Positions 46,021 through 55,573 of a stretch of DNA of 64,000 bases are shown piece by piece. This DNA is from Sphingomonadales bacterium 39-57-19 (GTDB lineage: Bacteria > Pseudomonadota > Alphaproteobacteria > Sphingomonadales > Sphingomonadaceae). The stretch lies in NCBI GenBank assembly GCA_002282385.1, contig NCJG01000002.1, positions 1 through 64,000 of the forward strand. The letters run 5' to 3'. The notes beneath the pieces are model-generated. The model saw nothing but the letters and a program-made list of their open reading frames with translations. It was not told the origin of the DNA and ran no database searches. A program made the translations under genes and the position numbers. Every line of letters begins with the position of its first letter. The stretch's first letter is position 1.

Positions 46021-47508
46021 ATGGCCGAACTTATCAGACTTGCAGCAGCGAATGAAGCTGAACCCCAACGCCTTCCCCGCAATATTGAGGCGGAGGCCGC
46101 GTTTCTTGGCGCAATTCTGATTGATAACCGAGTGATCGAAGATGTGTCGATCAAACTTCAGCCCGACCATTTCTTTGAACCGCTGCATGGCCGCATTTAC
46201 GAGCAGATATTGCGTCTGATTGATCGGAACATGCTGGTGACGCCGGTCACGCTGAAGCCATTTTTTGAGGCCGACGAATCCATGCGTGAGCTTGGGGGCC
46301 CGGGCTATTTGATTAAGCTGACGGCGGATGGCGCTGGCTTGATCGGCGCGCGCGACTTTGCGCAGCAGATTTATGACCTCGCGTTGCTGCGTGAATTGGT
46401 GACGGTTGGCCGCACGTTGGTCGACAATGCGCTCGACACGAGCGAGAGCGTTGACCCCAAAGGCCAGATCGAAGCCGCAGAAAGTGCGTTGTACAAAGTC
46501 GCCGAAGGCGAAGGCGAAACCGGCTCGATGAAGAGCTTCCTCGCCGCATCGACCGAGGCGATCCGCAATGTTGAAAAGGCGTTGCAGTCGGGCGGTAGTC
46601 TGTCGGGTGTGACCACTGGCCTGGATAGCATTAACGCCAAATGCGGCGGTCTGCATAATTCCGACCTTATCATCCTCGCTGGTCGCCCGGGTATGGGCAA
46701 GACATCGCTTGCCACCAACATCGCCTTCAACGCTGCGCGGCGGTGGATCCGCGAACGTGAAGACGGCATTGAAGAAGCCAAGGGCGCTGGCGCCAAGGTC
46801 GCTTTCTTCAGCCTCGAAATGTCGGCGGATCAGCTGGCGACGCGTATCTTGGCCGAACAATCGGGCATCAGTTCCGAACTGCTGCGTATGGGAAAAATCA
46901 GTCGCGAAGATTTCCGTGAACTGTCCCGCGCGAGCCGTGAGCTTCAGGAATTGCCGCTCTATATTGACGACACCCCAGCGCTGACCATCGCTGCACTGCG
47001 TACCCGTGCGCGGCGTTTGCAGCGTCGGCATGGCATTGGGCTGATCGTCGTTGACTATTTGCAGTTGCTTCAGGGCTCAAGCCGTTCTGGTGACAACCGC
47101 GTTAATGAAATTTCCGAGATTAGCCGTGGTCTGAAAACCTTGGCCAAGGAACTGGGCCTGCCGGTGATTGCGCTTTCGCAGCTCAGCCGTGCGGTTGAAC
47201 AGCGCGAGGACAAACGTCCGATGTTGTCCGACCTTCGCGAATCCGGTTCGATCGAGCAGGACGCCGATATGGTCTGGTTCGTGTATCGCGAAGATTATTA
47301 CGAAGCAGCAAAGCAGCCCGACCCCGTCAATGAAGCCGCGCATGATGCGTGGAAGGAAAAGATGGAGCGCATCTTTGGCGTCGCCGAACTTATCGTCGCC
47401 AAGCAGCGCCACGGTTCAACGGGCCGCGTCCGGATGAAGTTCGAAGCGAAGATCACCCGCTTCACCGACCTTGCCGACGACCAATATGCCGATGCAGGCT
47501 ATGATTGA
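46021..47508 (+). CDS. dnaB: Replicative DNA helicase DnaB
   Basis: Hexameric 5'-3' helicase of the replisome, 495 aa. The N-terminal primase-binding domain starts RLPRNIEAEAAFLGAILIDNR. The RecA-like core has Walker A GRPGMGKTS (near 223), FFSLEMSADQL, LIVVDYLQLL (Walker B) and the late IALSQLSRAVEQREDKRP. No intein is present. It converges with ubiG within 10 bp. Confidence 0.97.
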   Translation: MAELIRLAAANEAEPQRLPRNIEAEAAFLGAILIDNRVIEDVSIKLQPDHFFEPLHGRIYEQILRLIDRNMLVTPVTLKPFFEADESMRELGGPGYLIKLTADGAGLIGARDFAQQIYDLALLRELVTVGRTLVDNALDTSESVDPKGQIEAAESALYKVAEGEGETGSMKSFLAASTEAIRNVEKALQSGGSLSGVTTGLDSINAKCGGLHNSDLIILAGRPGMGKTSLATNIAFNAARRWIREREDGIEEAKGAGAKVAFFSLEMSADQLATRILAEQSGISSELLRMGKISREDFRELSRASRELQELPLYIDDTPALTIAALRTRARRLQRRHGIGLIVVDYLQLLQGSSRSGDNRVNEISEISRGLKTLAKELGLPVIALSQLSRAVEQREDKRPMLSDLRESGSIEQDADMVWFVYREDYYEAAKQPDPVNEAAHDAWKEKMERIFGVAELIVAKQRHGSTGRVRMKFEAKITRFTDLADDQYADAGYD

Positions 47509-47517
47509 GGCGTTGCG

Positions 47518-48255
47518 TTAGTCCCGCAACTGCGCGGACAAAATGTAGTTCAACGCCATGTTGTTGCTTAAATGCAGACCGGACATGGGCGAAAACGCAA
47601 TGCCCTGCATGTCGACAATCTCAATTCCCGCATCATCGAGAATTGCGGTCAATTCATCGGGCGTCAAAAACTTGTCCCAATCATGCGTGCCGCGCGGGAC
47701 TTGTCCAAGCCGCTCGGCAGCCTCAACAAGGAAGATGCGCGAGGCAGGGGTGCGGTTTGGCGTTGATAGCAACAACACAGCATCGGGTTTCATGTGGCGT
47801 TTCAACTCGCCAATGAACACGGCTGGATCGTTCACATGCTCAATGACTTCCATCGACGAGACGATATCAAACTGGCCAAGTCCTTGGGCAGCGATTTCGC
47901 CCGCGCGATAGGTGATTGGCAGTCCCGACAGCGCCGCATGCGCGGTTGCGGCATCGATATTTTCGGGCGCGGCATCAACGCCCGTTACCTCCGCCCCCAT
48001 ACGCGCAAGCGGTTCACACAGCAGCCCCGCACCGCAGCCAACATCAAGCGCAGACTTGCCTGCGAGCGGATAACGCGCCTTGCCATCAACACCAAAATGC
48101 GCGTCGACGGCGGCTCGAATGAAGCCAAGGCGCACGGGATTCAACTTGTGCAGCATGGCGCTTGAACCCTTTGGGTCCCACCATTCGGCAGCCAATCCAC
48201 CAAAATGTGCGGCTTCCGTAGCGTTTATTGTCGTTGCTGAGCTTGCGTTTGTCAT
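47518..48255 (-). CDS. ubiG: Ubiquinone biosynthesis O-methyltransferase UbiG
   Basis: SAM-dependent methyltransferase for both O-methylations of ubiquinone. The 245-aa protein has the family start HFGGLAAEWWDPKGSSAMLHKLNPVRLGFI, the SAM motif ALDVGCGAGLLCEPLARMGAEVTGVD (near 70-95) and SSMEVIEHV. It is divergent from lysC across 54 bp. Confidence 0.96.
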   Translation of the reverse strand: MTNASSATTINATEAAHFGGLAAEWWDPKGSSAMLHKLNPVRLGFIRAAVDAHFGVDGKARYPLAGKSALDVGCGAGLLCEPLARMGAEVTGVDAAPENIDAATAHAALSGLPITYRAGEIAAQGLGQFDIVSSMEVIEHVNDPAVFIGELKRHMKPDAVLLLSTPNRTPASRIFLVEAAERLGQVPRGTHDWDKFLTPDELTAILDDAGIEIVDMQGIAFSPMSGLHLSNNMALNYILSAQLRD

Positions 48256-48309
48256 ATCCTGTCCCTATCAGGGCCCTCGATTGTAATATAGCGACTATTC
48301 AAGGTTTTC

Positions 48310-49566
48310 ATGGCCCGCATTGTAATGAAATTTGGCGGCACGTCTATGGCCGGAACGGAACGTATCCGCCGTGTCGCGCAATTGGTGAAACGTCAGGCAG
48401 AACGCGGTGACGAAGTTGCCGTCGTTGTTTCCGCCATGGCGGGTGATACCGACCGGCTCGTCAACTTCTGCCGCGAGGCGAACGCGCTGTATGATCCCGC
48501 CGAATATGACGTGGTGGTCGCCGCTGGCGAACAGATTACCGCCGGTTTGCTCGCGATAACCTTGCAGGCGCTCGGTTGCGAAGCGCGCAGCTGGTTGGGC
48601 TGGCAAATGCCCATCCATACCGACAGCGCACATGCCAAGGCGCGCATTGGTTCCATCGATACCGACGAATTGCTGGCGTCGATGAAGGCCGGCAACATCG
48701 CCGTCATCCCCGGATTTCAGGGCCTGACCGACGATAACCGCATCACCACCTTGGGCCGCGGTGGTTCGGACACCTCTGCGGTCGCCGTGGCGGCTGCGGT
48801 CAAGGCCGACCGCTGCGATATCTACACCGATGTTGACGGCGTTTACACCACTGACCCGCGCATCGTGGCGCGCGCACGCAAGCTGAAGGCCGTGACCTAC
48901 GAAGAAATGCTTGAACTGGCATCGGTCGGGTCAAAGGTTTTGCAGACCCGCTCGGTCGGCCTTGCGATGAAGGAAGGCGTGCGCGTGCAAGTGCTGTCTT
49001 CATTCGTTGATGAAAGCGCGCCTGACGCCGACAGTATCCCCGGCACGATGATTGTGACCGACGCAGAATTGGAGAAGTATCAAGTGGAACGCCAACTGAT
49101 CACCGGAATTGCCGCCGACAAGAATGAGGCTAAGATCACCCTCACGCGCGTGCCCGACCGTCCCGGCGCGGTGGCCAACATCTTTTCGCCGCTGGCTGAT
49201 GCAAATATCAACGTCGACATGATCATTCAGAACGTGGGCCGCGACAAAGGCGAAACTGACGTGACCTTCACCTGCCCACAGGCCGACCTTGTGCGTTGCA
49301 CCGACATCTTGGAAAACCGTCGCGATTCCATCGGCTACAACCGCCTGATCCCCGATACAAAGGTGACCAAGATTTCCGTCGTCGGCGTCGGCATGAAAAG
49401 CCACGCAGGTGTTGCTTCCACGATGTTCAGTTCCTTGGCCGACCGCAAGATCAACATTCAGGCGATTTCTACCTCCGAAATTAAGGTTTCGGTTTTGATC
49501 GACGAGGACGAAACCGAACTGGCCGTTCGCGTGCTGCACACCGCTTATGGGTTGGATGCGGAGTAA
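48310..49566 (+). CDS. lysC: Aspartate kinase
   Basis: First step of the lysine/threonine/methionine pathway. The 418-aa monofunctional class has the kinase domain start VMKFGGTSMAG and GRGGSDTSAVAVAAA, and two C-terminal ACT domains (about 265-330 and 345-415: TRVPDRPGAVANIFSPLADANINVDMI and VVGVGMKSHAGVASTMF) that bind lysine/threonine for feedback inhibition. Confidence 0.96.
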   Translation: MARIVMKFGGTSMAGTERIRRVAQLVKRQAERGDEVAVVVSAMAGDTDRLVNFCREANALYDPAEYDVVVAAGEQITAGLLAITLQALGCEARSWLGWQMPIHTDSAHAKARIGSIDTDELLASMKAGNIAVIPGFQGLTDDNRITTLGRGGSDTSAVAVAAAVKADRCDIYTDVDGVYTTDPRIVARARKLKAVTYEEMLELASVGSKVLQTRSVGLAMKEGVRVQVLSSFVDESAPDADSIPGTMIVTDAELEKYQVERQLITGIAADKNEAKITLTRVPDRPGAVANIFSPLADANINVDMIIQNVGRDKGETDVTFTCPQADLVRCTDILENRRDSIGYNRLIPDTKVTKISVVGVGMKSHAGVASTMFSSLADRKINIQAISTSEIKVSVLIDEDETELAVRVLHTAYGLDAE

Positions 49567-49606
49567 ACCGCTTTCATTGCCAGCTAGCGACCGATAAGAG
49601 AGCGCT

Positions 49607-50605
49607 ATGACCAAACTCAAACACCTCATGCAACGCGGCACGGAATTCCTTGGCTGCGACGTCGCCATCATGTGTGGCGCTATGTCCTGGGTTTCGGAAC
49701 GGAACCTGGTGTCGGCTATCTCCAACGCTGGAGGTTTTGGCGTGATCGCGTGCGGGGCGATGACGCCCGAATTGCTCGATACGGAAATTGCCGCCACGAA
49801 GGCGCTGACGTCCAAGCCATTCGGCGTGAACCTGATCACCATGCATCCGCAAATCATGGAACTGATTGATGTGTGCGCGAAATATGACGTGAGCCATGTC
49901 GTACTCGCGGGCGGATTGCCGCCCAAGGGCAGCATTGAGGCGATCAAGGCGTTCGGCGCAAAGGTGATCTGCTTTGCCCCTGCGCTGACGCTCGCGAAGA
50001 AATTTGCGCGCTCTGGCGTCGATGCGCTGGTTATCGAGGGCAGCGAGGCAGGCGGGCATATCGGCCCCGTGGCGACGAGCGTTTTAGCGCAGGAAATCCT
50101 GCCAGAGCTGGGCGATCAACTGCCCATTTTCGTCGCGGGCGGCATTGCCCGTGGCGGCGCGATTGCAAGCTATCTCGAAATGGGCGCGGCGGGTGTGCAA
50201 TTGGGCACGCGGTTCGTCTGCGCGCATGAAAGCATTGCCCATCCCAATTTCAAGGCTGCGTTCTTGCGCGCCAATGCCCGCGATGCGGTCGCCAGCGTCC
50301 AGATTGACCCGCGTTTGCCGGTCATTCCTGTCCGCGCGCTGAAGAACAAGGGCACTGAGGAGTTCACCAAGAAACAGGTCGAAGTTGCCGCGATGCTTGA
50401 TCGCGGCGAAATCGACATGGAAACGGCGCAGCTTGAGATCGAGAAATATTGGGCAGGGGCATTGCGCCGCGCGGTGATTGACGGCGATGTTGAATATGGC
50501 TCGGTCATGGCTGGCCAGTCGGTTGGCATGGTCCATGTCGAGCGGCCCGTGGTCGATATCATTGCCAAGCTGGTCGACGAAGCGAACACCGCGCTGGCGC
50601 GTTAG
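49607..50605 (+). CDS. Nitronate monooxygenase (2-nitropropane dioxygenase family)
   Basis: A 332-aa FMN TIM-barrel. FMN-binding features are CGAMSWVSERNLVSAISNAGGFGVIA (near 23-48), VIEGSEAGGHIGP (near 144) and FVAGGIARGGAI with MGAAGVQLGTRFV. It may detoxify propionate-3-nitronate; FabK-like enoyl reductase activity cannot be excluded from sequence. It is the first of three closely spaced plus-strand genes. Confidence 0.9.
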   Translation: MTKLKHLMQRGTEFLGCDVAIMCGAMSWVSERNLVSAISNAGGFGVIACGAMTPELLDTEIAATKALTSKPFGVNLITMHPQIMELIDVCAKYDVSHVVLAGGLPPKGSIEAIKAFGAKVICFAPALTLAKKFARSGVDALVIEGSEAGGHIGPVATSVLAQEILPELGDQLPIFVAGGIARGGAIASYLEMGAAGVQLGTRFVCAHESIAHPNFKAAFLRANARDAVASVQIDPRLPVIPVRALKNKGTEEFTKKQVEVAAMLDRGEIDMETAQLEIEKYWAGALRRAVIDGDVEYGSVMAGQSVGMVHVERPVVDIIAKLVDEANTALAR

Positions 50606-50678
50606 GTCTGTAACTTTCCCTATCGGGGATATCGTTAACCGTCTTGCCAACGCAACACAGCGTGCGCATATCTGTGCC

Positions 50679-51152
50679 ATGACCGAAAATATCGCGACGG
50701 AACTCACCCCGCTCGACCCCGCATTCGTGACCACGACACGCATTGCGACAGCGATTGGATTGCTGCCCTTTGTCATCGGTGCCGGCGTGCTTGAGGTTGC
50801 GCAAGTGCCCCCTCCGGGCAGCTTCATCGTGCCGATGCTGCTGTTCTATGTCTTTGTCGCGTTCACCGTACCGGCGCGCAAATATAGGCATTGGGGCTAT
50901 GATATGGGCACCGACCGGCTGCGCATTGTGCGCGGTTACATGTTTTATCGGGACACCATCGTCCCGTTCGGGCGCATCCAGCATATCGATGTCGACCAAG
51001 GGCCAATTGACCGGCGCTACGACCTCGCCACGCTGACGGTGCACACGGCGGGCAACCACAACAGCAAAGTCGCCTTGCCCGGTCTCGCCAATGGCGACGC
51101 GCTGGCGATGCGTGAGGCCATTCGCGCGGCGATCCGGCAGGACAGCTTGTGA
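50679..51152 (+). CDS. Bacterial PH-domain membrane protein (YdbS-like)
   Basis: A 157-aa protein with two N-terminal transmembrane helices (about 24-58) followed by one bPH2 domain (YDMGTDRLRIVRGYMFYRDTIVPFGRIQHIDVDQGPIDRRYDLATLTVHTAG). The start MTENIATEL at 50679 is used; the frame is open to 50478 inside the preceding gene. It is coupled to the next gene by a GTGA overlap. YdbS/YdbT pairs are membrane proteins of unclear function with a suggested envelope or stress role. Confidence 0.88.
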   Translation: MTENIATELTPLDPAFVTTTRIATAIGLLPFVIGAGVLEVAQVPPPGSFIVPMLLFYVFVAFTVPARKYRHWGYDMGTDRLRIVRGYMFYRDTIVPFGRIQHIDVDQGPIDRRYDLATLTVHTAGNHNSKVALPGLANGDALAMREAIRAAIRQDSL

Positions 51153-52690
51153 ACGAAACCGTTGATACGGCGGAGGAGTTGACGCCCGCAGTCGATGGTG
51201 AACGGCTGCATATCAGCGGCTTTCTGGTGGGCTTTGTTTCCGGGCTTCCGCAGTTGGTGTTTCCAATGGTCGCCGCGATCTTCGGTGTTCGAAAAACCGA
51301 CAATCCGGTTCTCATTCCCATTGTCATCGCGCTTGTTCTGTTATTCAGTCTGTTCTTTCGCTGGTTGGCATGGCTGCGGTTTCAATATTTCGTCGGCGCG
51401 CATGACATTCGTATCGAGAAAGGGATTTTGAACCGGACGGCGCGATCCATCCCCTATGAGCGTATTCAGGATGTCAGCATCGAACAAAAACCGCTCGCCC
51501 GCATGATGGGGCTGGGTGAGGTCAAGTTTGAAACCGGTGGCGGCGATGGCGACGATGCGAAACTGAGTTTCGTCACCTTGGAAGAAGCAAACCGCCTGCG
51601 CGCTTCAATCCGGTCGCGTAAGGCTGGTGTAGAGGTTTCTGTCCCGGTCGATGCGCCAGCGCCTGTGGAAGAAGACGCACACCCGATATTTGCGATGGAT
51701 GGCAAGCGGGTGTTTGTCTTTGGCCTCTATTCCTTTTCACTCGTGATTTTCGCGGTGCTCGGCGGTCTTGCGCAGCAACTTGATTTCCTGCTGCCGTTCG
51801 ATTTTTGGGACTTCAAACATTGGATCGGGCTTGCCGAAGAGCGCGGTGTGAGCGTGAGCCAGATCAACGGCGTTGGTTTGTTCGCGCAGCTGATCTTGGC
51901 CTTCGGTGCCATTACCAGCCTGATTTTCATTGGCTTTGCGACGGGCGTGGTGCGCACGATTTTGCGCGAGCATGGTTTCCGGCTCGACCAGACTGCCAAG
52001 GGGTTCCGCCGTCGGCGCGGCCTGTTTACGCTCACGGATGTGATCATGCCCGCACACCGCGTGCAGGCGGCACTTGTGCAAACGGGACCATTTCGGAAAC
52101 GCCGTGGCTGGCACAGCCTGAAATTTGTCAGTCTCGCGCAGGACAGCAAGCAAGAAGCCAACTATGTCGCCGCACCCTTTGCGACACTGGACGAAGTGTG
52201 GCGCATCGCATTAGCCGCCGCAATCGCGGCGCCCGATGGTGACGAACGGCTGCAACGCGGGGCTGTAAAACATTGGCTGACTCAGCTTTTGTTCATCGTG
52301 CCGATCGTGTTGACCGCCATGGCTGCGCTGGTGATTTTCGCGGATGCCCCAATTAGCCGCACGACATTGTTGCTGTTGTTAATGGTTCTTCCCAGCGCGC
52401 TTTTCTGGTTCGACTGGCGGCAGTACCGTTTCGGGCTGGATGACCATCAGTTGTATGTGAGGCGCGGCTGGTGGCGGCAACAGATGACGATTGCGCCTCA
52501 GGTGAAGGTGCAGAGCGTTGAAATTGCGCAAGGCCCGTTATCGCGGCGGCAGGGCCTCGCATCGCTTCGGTTTGGCATTGCTGGCGGGACGATGGAGATG
52601 GTGGCGCTGCCGCTGGCTACTGCTGTCGCTATCCGCGATGCCGTGATGGAAAAGGTAGCTGCCGTCGATTATTCAGCGATTAGGTCCTGA
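51149..52690 (+). CDS. Bacterial PH-domain membrane protein (YdbT-like)
   Basis: A 513-aa partner of the preceding gene, starting with GTG inside its stop codon. It has paired hydrophobic segments alternating with three bPH2 domains: about 75-155 (DIRIEKGILNRTARSIPYERIQDVSIEQKPLARMMG), about 265-345 (LRRRRGLFTLTDVIMPAHRVQAALVQTGPFRKRRG in part) and about 415-490 (YVRRGWWRQQMTIAPQVKVQSVEIAQGPLSRRQG). The layout matches YdbT. It converges with phoD. Confidence 0.88.
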   Translation: MNETVDTAEELTPAVDGERLHISGFLVGFVSGLPQLVFPMVAAIFGVRKTDNPVLIPIVIALVLLFSLFFRWLAWLRFQYFVGAHDIRIEKGILNRTARSIPYERIQDVSIEQKPLARMMGLGEVKFETGGGDGDDAKLSFVTLEEANRLRASIRSRKAGVEVSVPVDAPAPVEEDAHPIFAMDGKRVFVFGLYSFSLVIFAVLGGLAQQLDFLLPFDFWDFKHWIGLAEERGVSVSQINGVGLFAQLILAFGAITSLIFIGFATGVVRTILREHGFRLDQTAKGFRRRRGLFTLTDVIMPAHRVQAALVQTGPFRKRRGWHSLKFVSLAQDSKQEANYVAAPFATLDEVWRIALAAAIAAPDGDERLQRGAVKHWLTQLLFIVPIVLTAMAALVIFADAPISRTTLLLLLMVLPSALFWFDWRQYRFGLDDHQLYVRRGWWRQQMTIAPQVKVQSVEIAQGPLSRRQGLASLRFGIAGGTMEMVALPLATAVAIRDAVMEKVAAVDYSAIRS

Positions 52691-52698
52691 CCCTAATC
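52678..52698. repeat. Hairpin word TAGGTCCTGACCCTA, copy 2
   Basis: GATTAGG/CCTAATC, a 7-bp stem around loop TCCTGAC, shares the 15-base core with 36507-36521. The outer stem pairs differ in a compensatory way (C-G there, T-A here). It spans the stop codons of two convergent genes. Confidence 0.5.
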
Positions 52699-53838
52699 AA
52701 TCGCATTAGCAACCTGCGTTTCGATCACGCTGCCATCATCCTTGCGCAAGGTCATCACGACCTTTTTCGCGGCCCAATCAATGTCGATTTGACCAAAGTT
52801 GGCTATGCCCCAAAAACCACCCGTCCGGCTTGGGTCGGGTTCGCGGTCACCGCCGTCGCCTTTGCCAAAGGCGAGGTTAAGCGAGCTGGATGTAAAGTCC
52901 CACAGGGGTTTGGAAAGGCCCGGCGCATTGGTCTTGTAAAAGCCACCGGAATGCCGGTCGCCGGTCAGGAATATCGCATTATTGACGCGCTTTTGACCCA
53001 ATAATGCATAAAGGCGGTCGCGCTCTTTGGGGAAATTGGTCCAGCCTTCAAAATTATGCGCGTCGGTTATAACCTGCGTCGATGAAATGATGAAGCGCAC
53101 TTCCGCTGGCTTATCCAGTTCCTGTGCCAACCATTCCCATTGCACACTGCCCAGCACGGTCGCTTTGGGATCCATGTTGGGAATATACCAACCAAGCGCA
53201 GGCGCTGGATCGCGATAGGTCATGGAGGCGAGGTCGGAACGGAAAAAGCGCGCATCGAGGATGATAAACTGAACCCGCTTGCCCTGCGGACCGACGATCC
53301 GGCTTTCATACACACCGGGGCGGGCGCGCACTTCGTCTGATGCACCCCAGAAAGTTTCATAGGCTTTCTCGGCCCATTCCTTGAACGCGAAGGATCCGCC
53401 GGCGTCATTGGCGCCATAATCATGGTCATCCCATGTGGTCATCATGGGGACGCTGCGCCGGAAACGGTCAAATTCAACACGGCTGTTTAGTTTCTTATAG
53501 CTCGCGGCGAGCGTCGGGATGTCGGCCCCATTTGTAGGCCGTGTATCGCCATAGACATTGTCACCAATCAACAGAAACGCCTGCGGATTTTGCGCGGCAA
53601 TCACGTCCCAGAATTTCATGTCGCGGTTTTCGTTGACGCAACTGCCGAATGCAAAACGTGTGATAACCGTATCCGCAGAAAGCGCCGGATTGGCTGGTGC
53701 CTTAGGCAGCTTGACGTCCAGCGCGGCATAATAAGGGCGCAGCGCCTCCTGCGCGCTTGTTGGTGCGGCCTGCGGCGGGGTGACCGTGCTCGCGCATCCC
53801 GAAAGAAGCAGGGCGAATATGGGGAGGGCATATTTCAT
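52693..53838 (-). CDS. PhoD-family alkaline phosphatase lipoprotein, last gene of the B12 operon
   Basis: A 381-aa metallophosphatase. The lipobox LLLSGC gives a lipid-anchored, probably periplasmic protein. PhoD motifs: FGSCVNENRDMKFWDVI (near 70), LIGDNVYGDTR (near 97), TTWDDHDYGANDAGGSF (near 137), FKEWAEKAYETFWG, IISSTQV and LTGDRHSGGFY (near 295). The ATG overlaps the btuD stop codon (ATGA), so it is translated with the cobalamin transporter and falls under the upstream riboswitch. The substrate is unknown; a phosphorylated corrinoid or nucleotide-loop fragment is an inference from context only. Confidence 0.9.
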   Translation of the reverse strand: MKYALPIFALLLSGCASTVTPPQAAPTSAQEALRPYYAALDVKLPKAPANPALSADTVITRFAFGSCVNENRDMKFWDVIAAQNPQAFLLIGDNVYGDTRPTNGADIPTLAASYKKLNSRVEFDRFRRSVPMMTTWDDHDYGANDAGGSFAFKEWAEKAYETFWGASDEVRARPGVYESRIVGPQGKRVQFIILDARFFRSDLASMTYRDPAPALGWYIPNMDPKATVLGSVQWEWLAQELDKPAEVRFIISSTQVITDAHNFEGWTNFPKERDRLYALLGQKRVNNAIFLTGDRHSGGFYKTNAPGLSKPLWDFTSSSLNLAFGKGDGGDREPDPSRTGGFWGIANFGQIDIDWAAKKVVMTLRKDDGSVIETQVANAID

Positions 53839-54611
53839 GAGCGCATCTTGCCTTTGATCAACAATTGGGTTGCCCCATCCTCGTCTTTGGAAAGGAGCGC
53901 GTCAATCCCGTATACGGTCGCGAGGTTTTGTGCGGTGATGACATCATCAACCGCACCCTGCGCAAAAACGGAACCTTGATGCAGAAGTACGATATGGTCC
54001 GCAAAGCGCACAGCGTGGTGCAAATCATGCAGGACCGCGACGACGCCTTTGCCGCCGCGCGCCTGCTGCCGCAGCAGATCAAGGATATCGAGTTGATAGC
54101 CGGGGTCGAGGTTCGCCAAGGGTTCGTCGGCCAATATCCATTCAGGCTCTCCCGCCAACACGCGCGCCAGTAGAACGCGCGCACGCTCGCCGCCCGATAA
54201 CTCGGTAATAGGGCGCTGCGCAAAGCCATCGGTTGCGGTTGCGTGCATCGCTGCGGCAATGGCCCGGCGGTCATCGGCCGACGCCCCTGCACCGCGCAAA
54301 TGCGGTATGCGGCCAAGCGCGACCAATGCCTCGGACGTGATCGCCCAATGCGTTTCTGCGCCTTGCGGCAGCAGTCCAATGCGCTTGGCCCGCGTCGGTG
54401 CGGGCATTGCAGTAATGTCTTCGTCGCCAAGCTTTGCGGTGCCGCGGTTTGGCTTTCGCAGGCCCGCAAGGCAGGCCAGCAATGTCGATTTGCCTGCGCC
54501 ATTGGGGCCGAGGATGACGCTTAATCTGCCCGCTTCAAACGTGGCGCTGATGCCCTCAAGCGTCGCTGTGCTGCCATGGGCGAAGGCGAGATTCTGGACA
54601 TTCAGGTTCAT
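53835..54611 (-). CDS. btuD: Cobalamin ABC transporter ATP-binding protein
   Basis: A 258-aa ATPase of the FecCD/BtuCD importer class. Walker A GPNGAGKSTLL (near 36-46), signature LSGGERARVLLAR, Walker B WILADEPLANLD and switch histidine HDLHHAV are all intact. It could serve heme or siderophores by sequence alone; the B12 riboswitch and btuB/btuF neighbours point to cobalamin. It is coupled at both ends by ATGA overlaps. Confidence 0.92.
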   Translation of the reverse strand: MNLNVQNLAFAHGSTATLEGISATFEAGRLSVILGPNGAGKSTLLACLAGLRKPNRGTAKLGDEDITAMPAPTRAKRIGLLPQGAETHWAITSEALVALGRIPHLRGAGASADDRRAIAAAMHATATDGFAQRPITELSGGERARVLLARVLAGEPEWILADEPLANLDPGYQLDILDLLRQQARGGKGVVAVLHDLHHAVRFADHIVLLHQGSVFAQGAVDDVITAQNLATVYGIDALLSKDEDGATQLLIKGKMRS

Positions 54612-55573
54612 GCTGGACCCCTACGATAGCGTAAGAGCAGCAGCAGGAAGAATGGCGCGCCAAGGACTGCCATGGCGATGCCAAGCCGCATTTCACCAGG
54701 TCCGGGGATGAGGCGCACAAGGCTGTCCGCTGTGAGCGTCAAAATCGCGCCACCCAAGGCAGAAGGCACCAAGATGCGGGACGGCTGTTCGCCATAAAAG
54801 CTGCGTATGAGGTGCGGCACGATTAGCCCGACAAAGCCGACGACACCCGACACGGCGACCGATGCGCCAACCGACAGACCAACGCCAAGGACGATCAGCC
54901 ACTGCAACCGGAACAGATCGACACCGAGGCTTTTGGCGCCATTTTCCCCCAAGGTCAGCGCATCCAGCGCACGGCCTGTGGTCAGCAACAACAGCGCGCC
55001 AATCGCCATGAACGGCAGCGCAGTGAGCACATCCTCCATCAAACGGTCGGTCAGTGCGCCCATCAGCCAGTTAATGATTTCGCTGGCGGCAAATGGGTTC
55101 GGGGCAATGCTGATGACAAAGGCCGTTAATGCTCCGGCCAGCGTGGACAAGACCATGCCGCCCAATATGAAACCGATTGGCCCGCCACCGCGGCCGATTG
55201 CCAGCAGCAAAAGGATGCTGGCGCCCGCGCCGATCATCGCACAGCCGAATAGGCCAAAGGGCACAAGGTTGATGCCCAAGAAGATCGCCAGAACGCCGCC
55301 CAAAGCAGCGCTGGCTGAAACCCCCAGCACTGTCGGGTCGGCCAGTGGATTGCGCAAATAACCCTGCAACACTGCGCCCGAAAGCCCAAGGGCGGCCCCA
55401 ACGCAAAGCCCAAGGAGCGCGCGGGGTAGGCGAAGCTCAAGGAAAATCCAGCCGTCGGCATTATCCGCCGCCCACGACATCGGCCAAATCCAGACCTTCC
55501 CCGCCATCAGCGAAAGCAGGAACGCCGCCAGCGTGAGGCAAAGCAAAAGACCAGTCATAAAACGCGACGTCAT
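54608..55573 (-). CDS. btuC: Cobalamin ABC transporter permease (FecCD/BtuC type)
   Basis: A 321-aa inner-membrane permease with about ten helices. The family segments LELRLPRALLGLCVGAALGLSGAVLQGYLRNPLADPTVLGVSASAALG (about 47-94) and GVVGFVGLIVPHLIRSFYG (about 243-261) match BtuC/FhuB. It forms a dimer with the BtuD ATPase. Confidence 0.94.
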   Translation of the reverse strand: MTSRFMTGLLLCLTLAAFLLSLMAGKVWIWPMSWAADNADGWIFLELRLPRALLGLCVGAALGLSGAVLQGYLRNPLADPTVLGVSASAALGGVLAIFLGINLVPFGLFGCAMIGAGASILLLLAIGRGGGPIGFILGGMVLSTLAGALTAFVISIAPNPFAASEIINWLMGALTDRLMEDVLTALPFMAIGALLLLTTGRALDALTLGENGAKSLGVDLFRLQWLIVLGVGLSVGASVAVSGVVGFVGLIVPHLIRSFYGEQPSRILVPSALGGAILTLTADSLVRLIPGPGEMRLGIAMAVLGAPFFLLLLLRYRRGPA

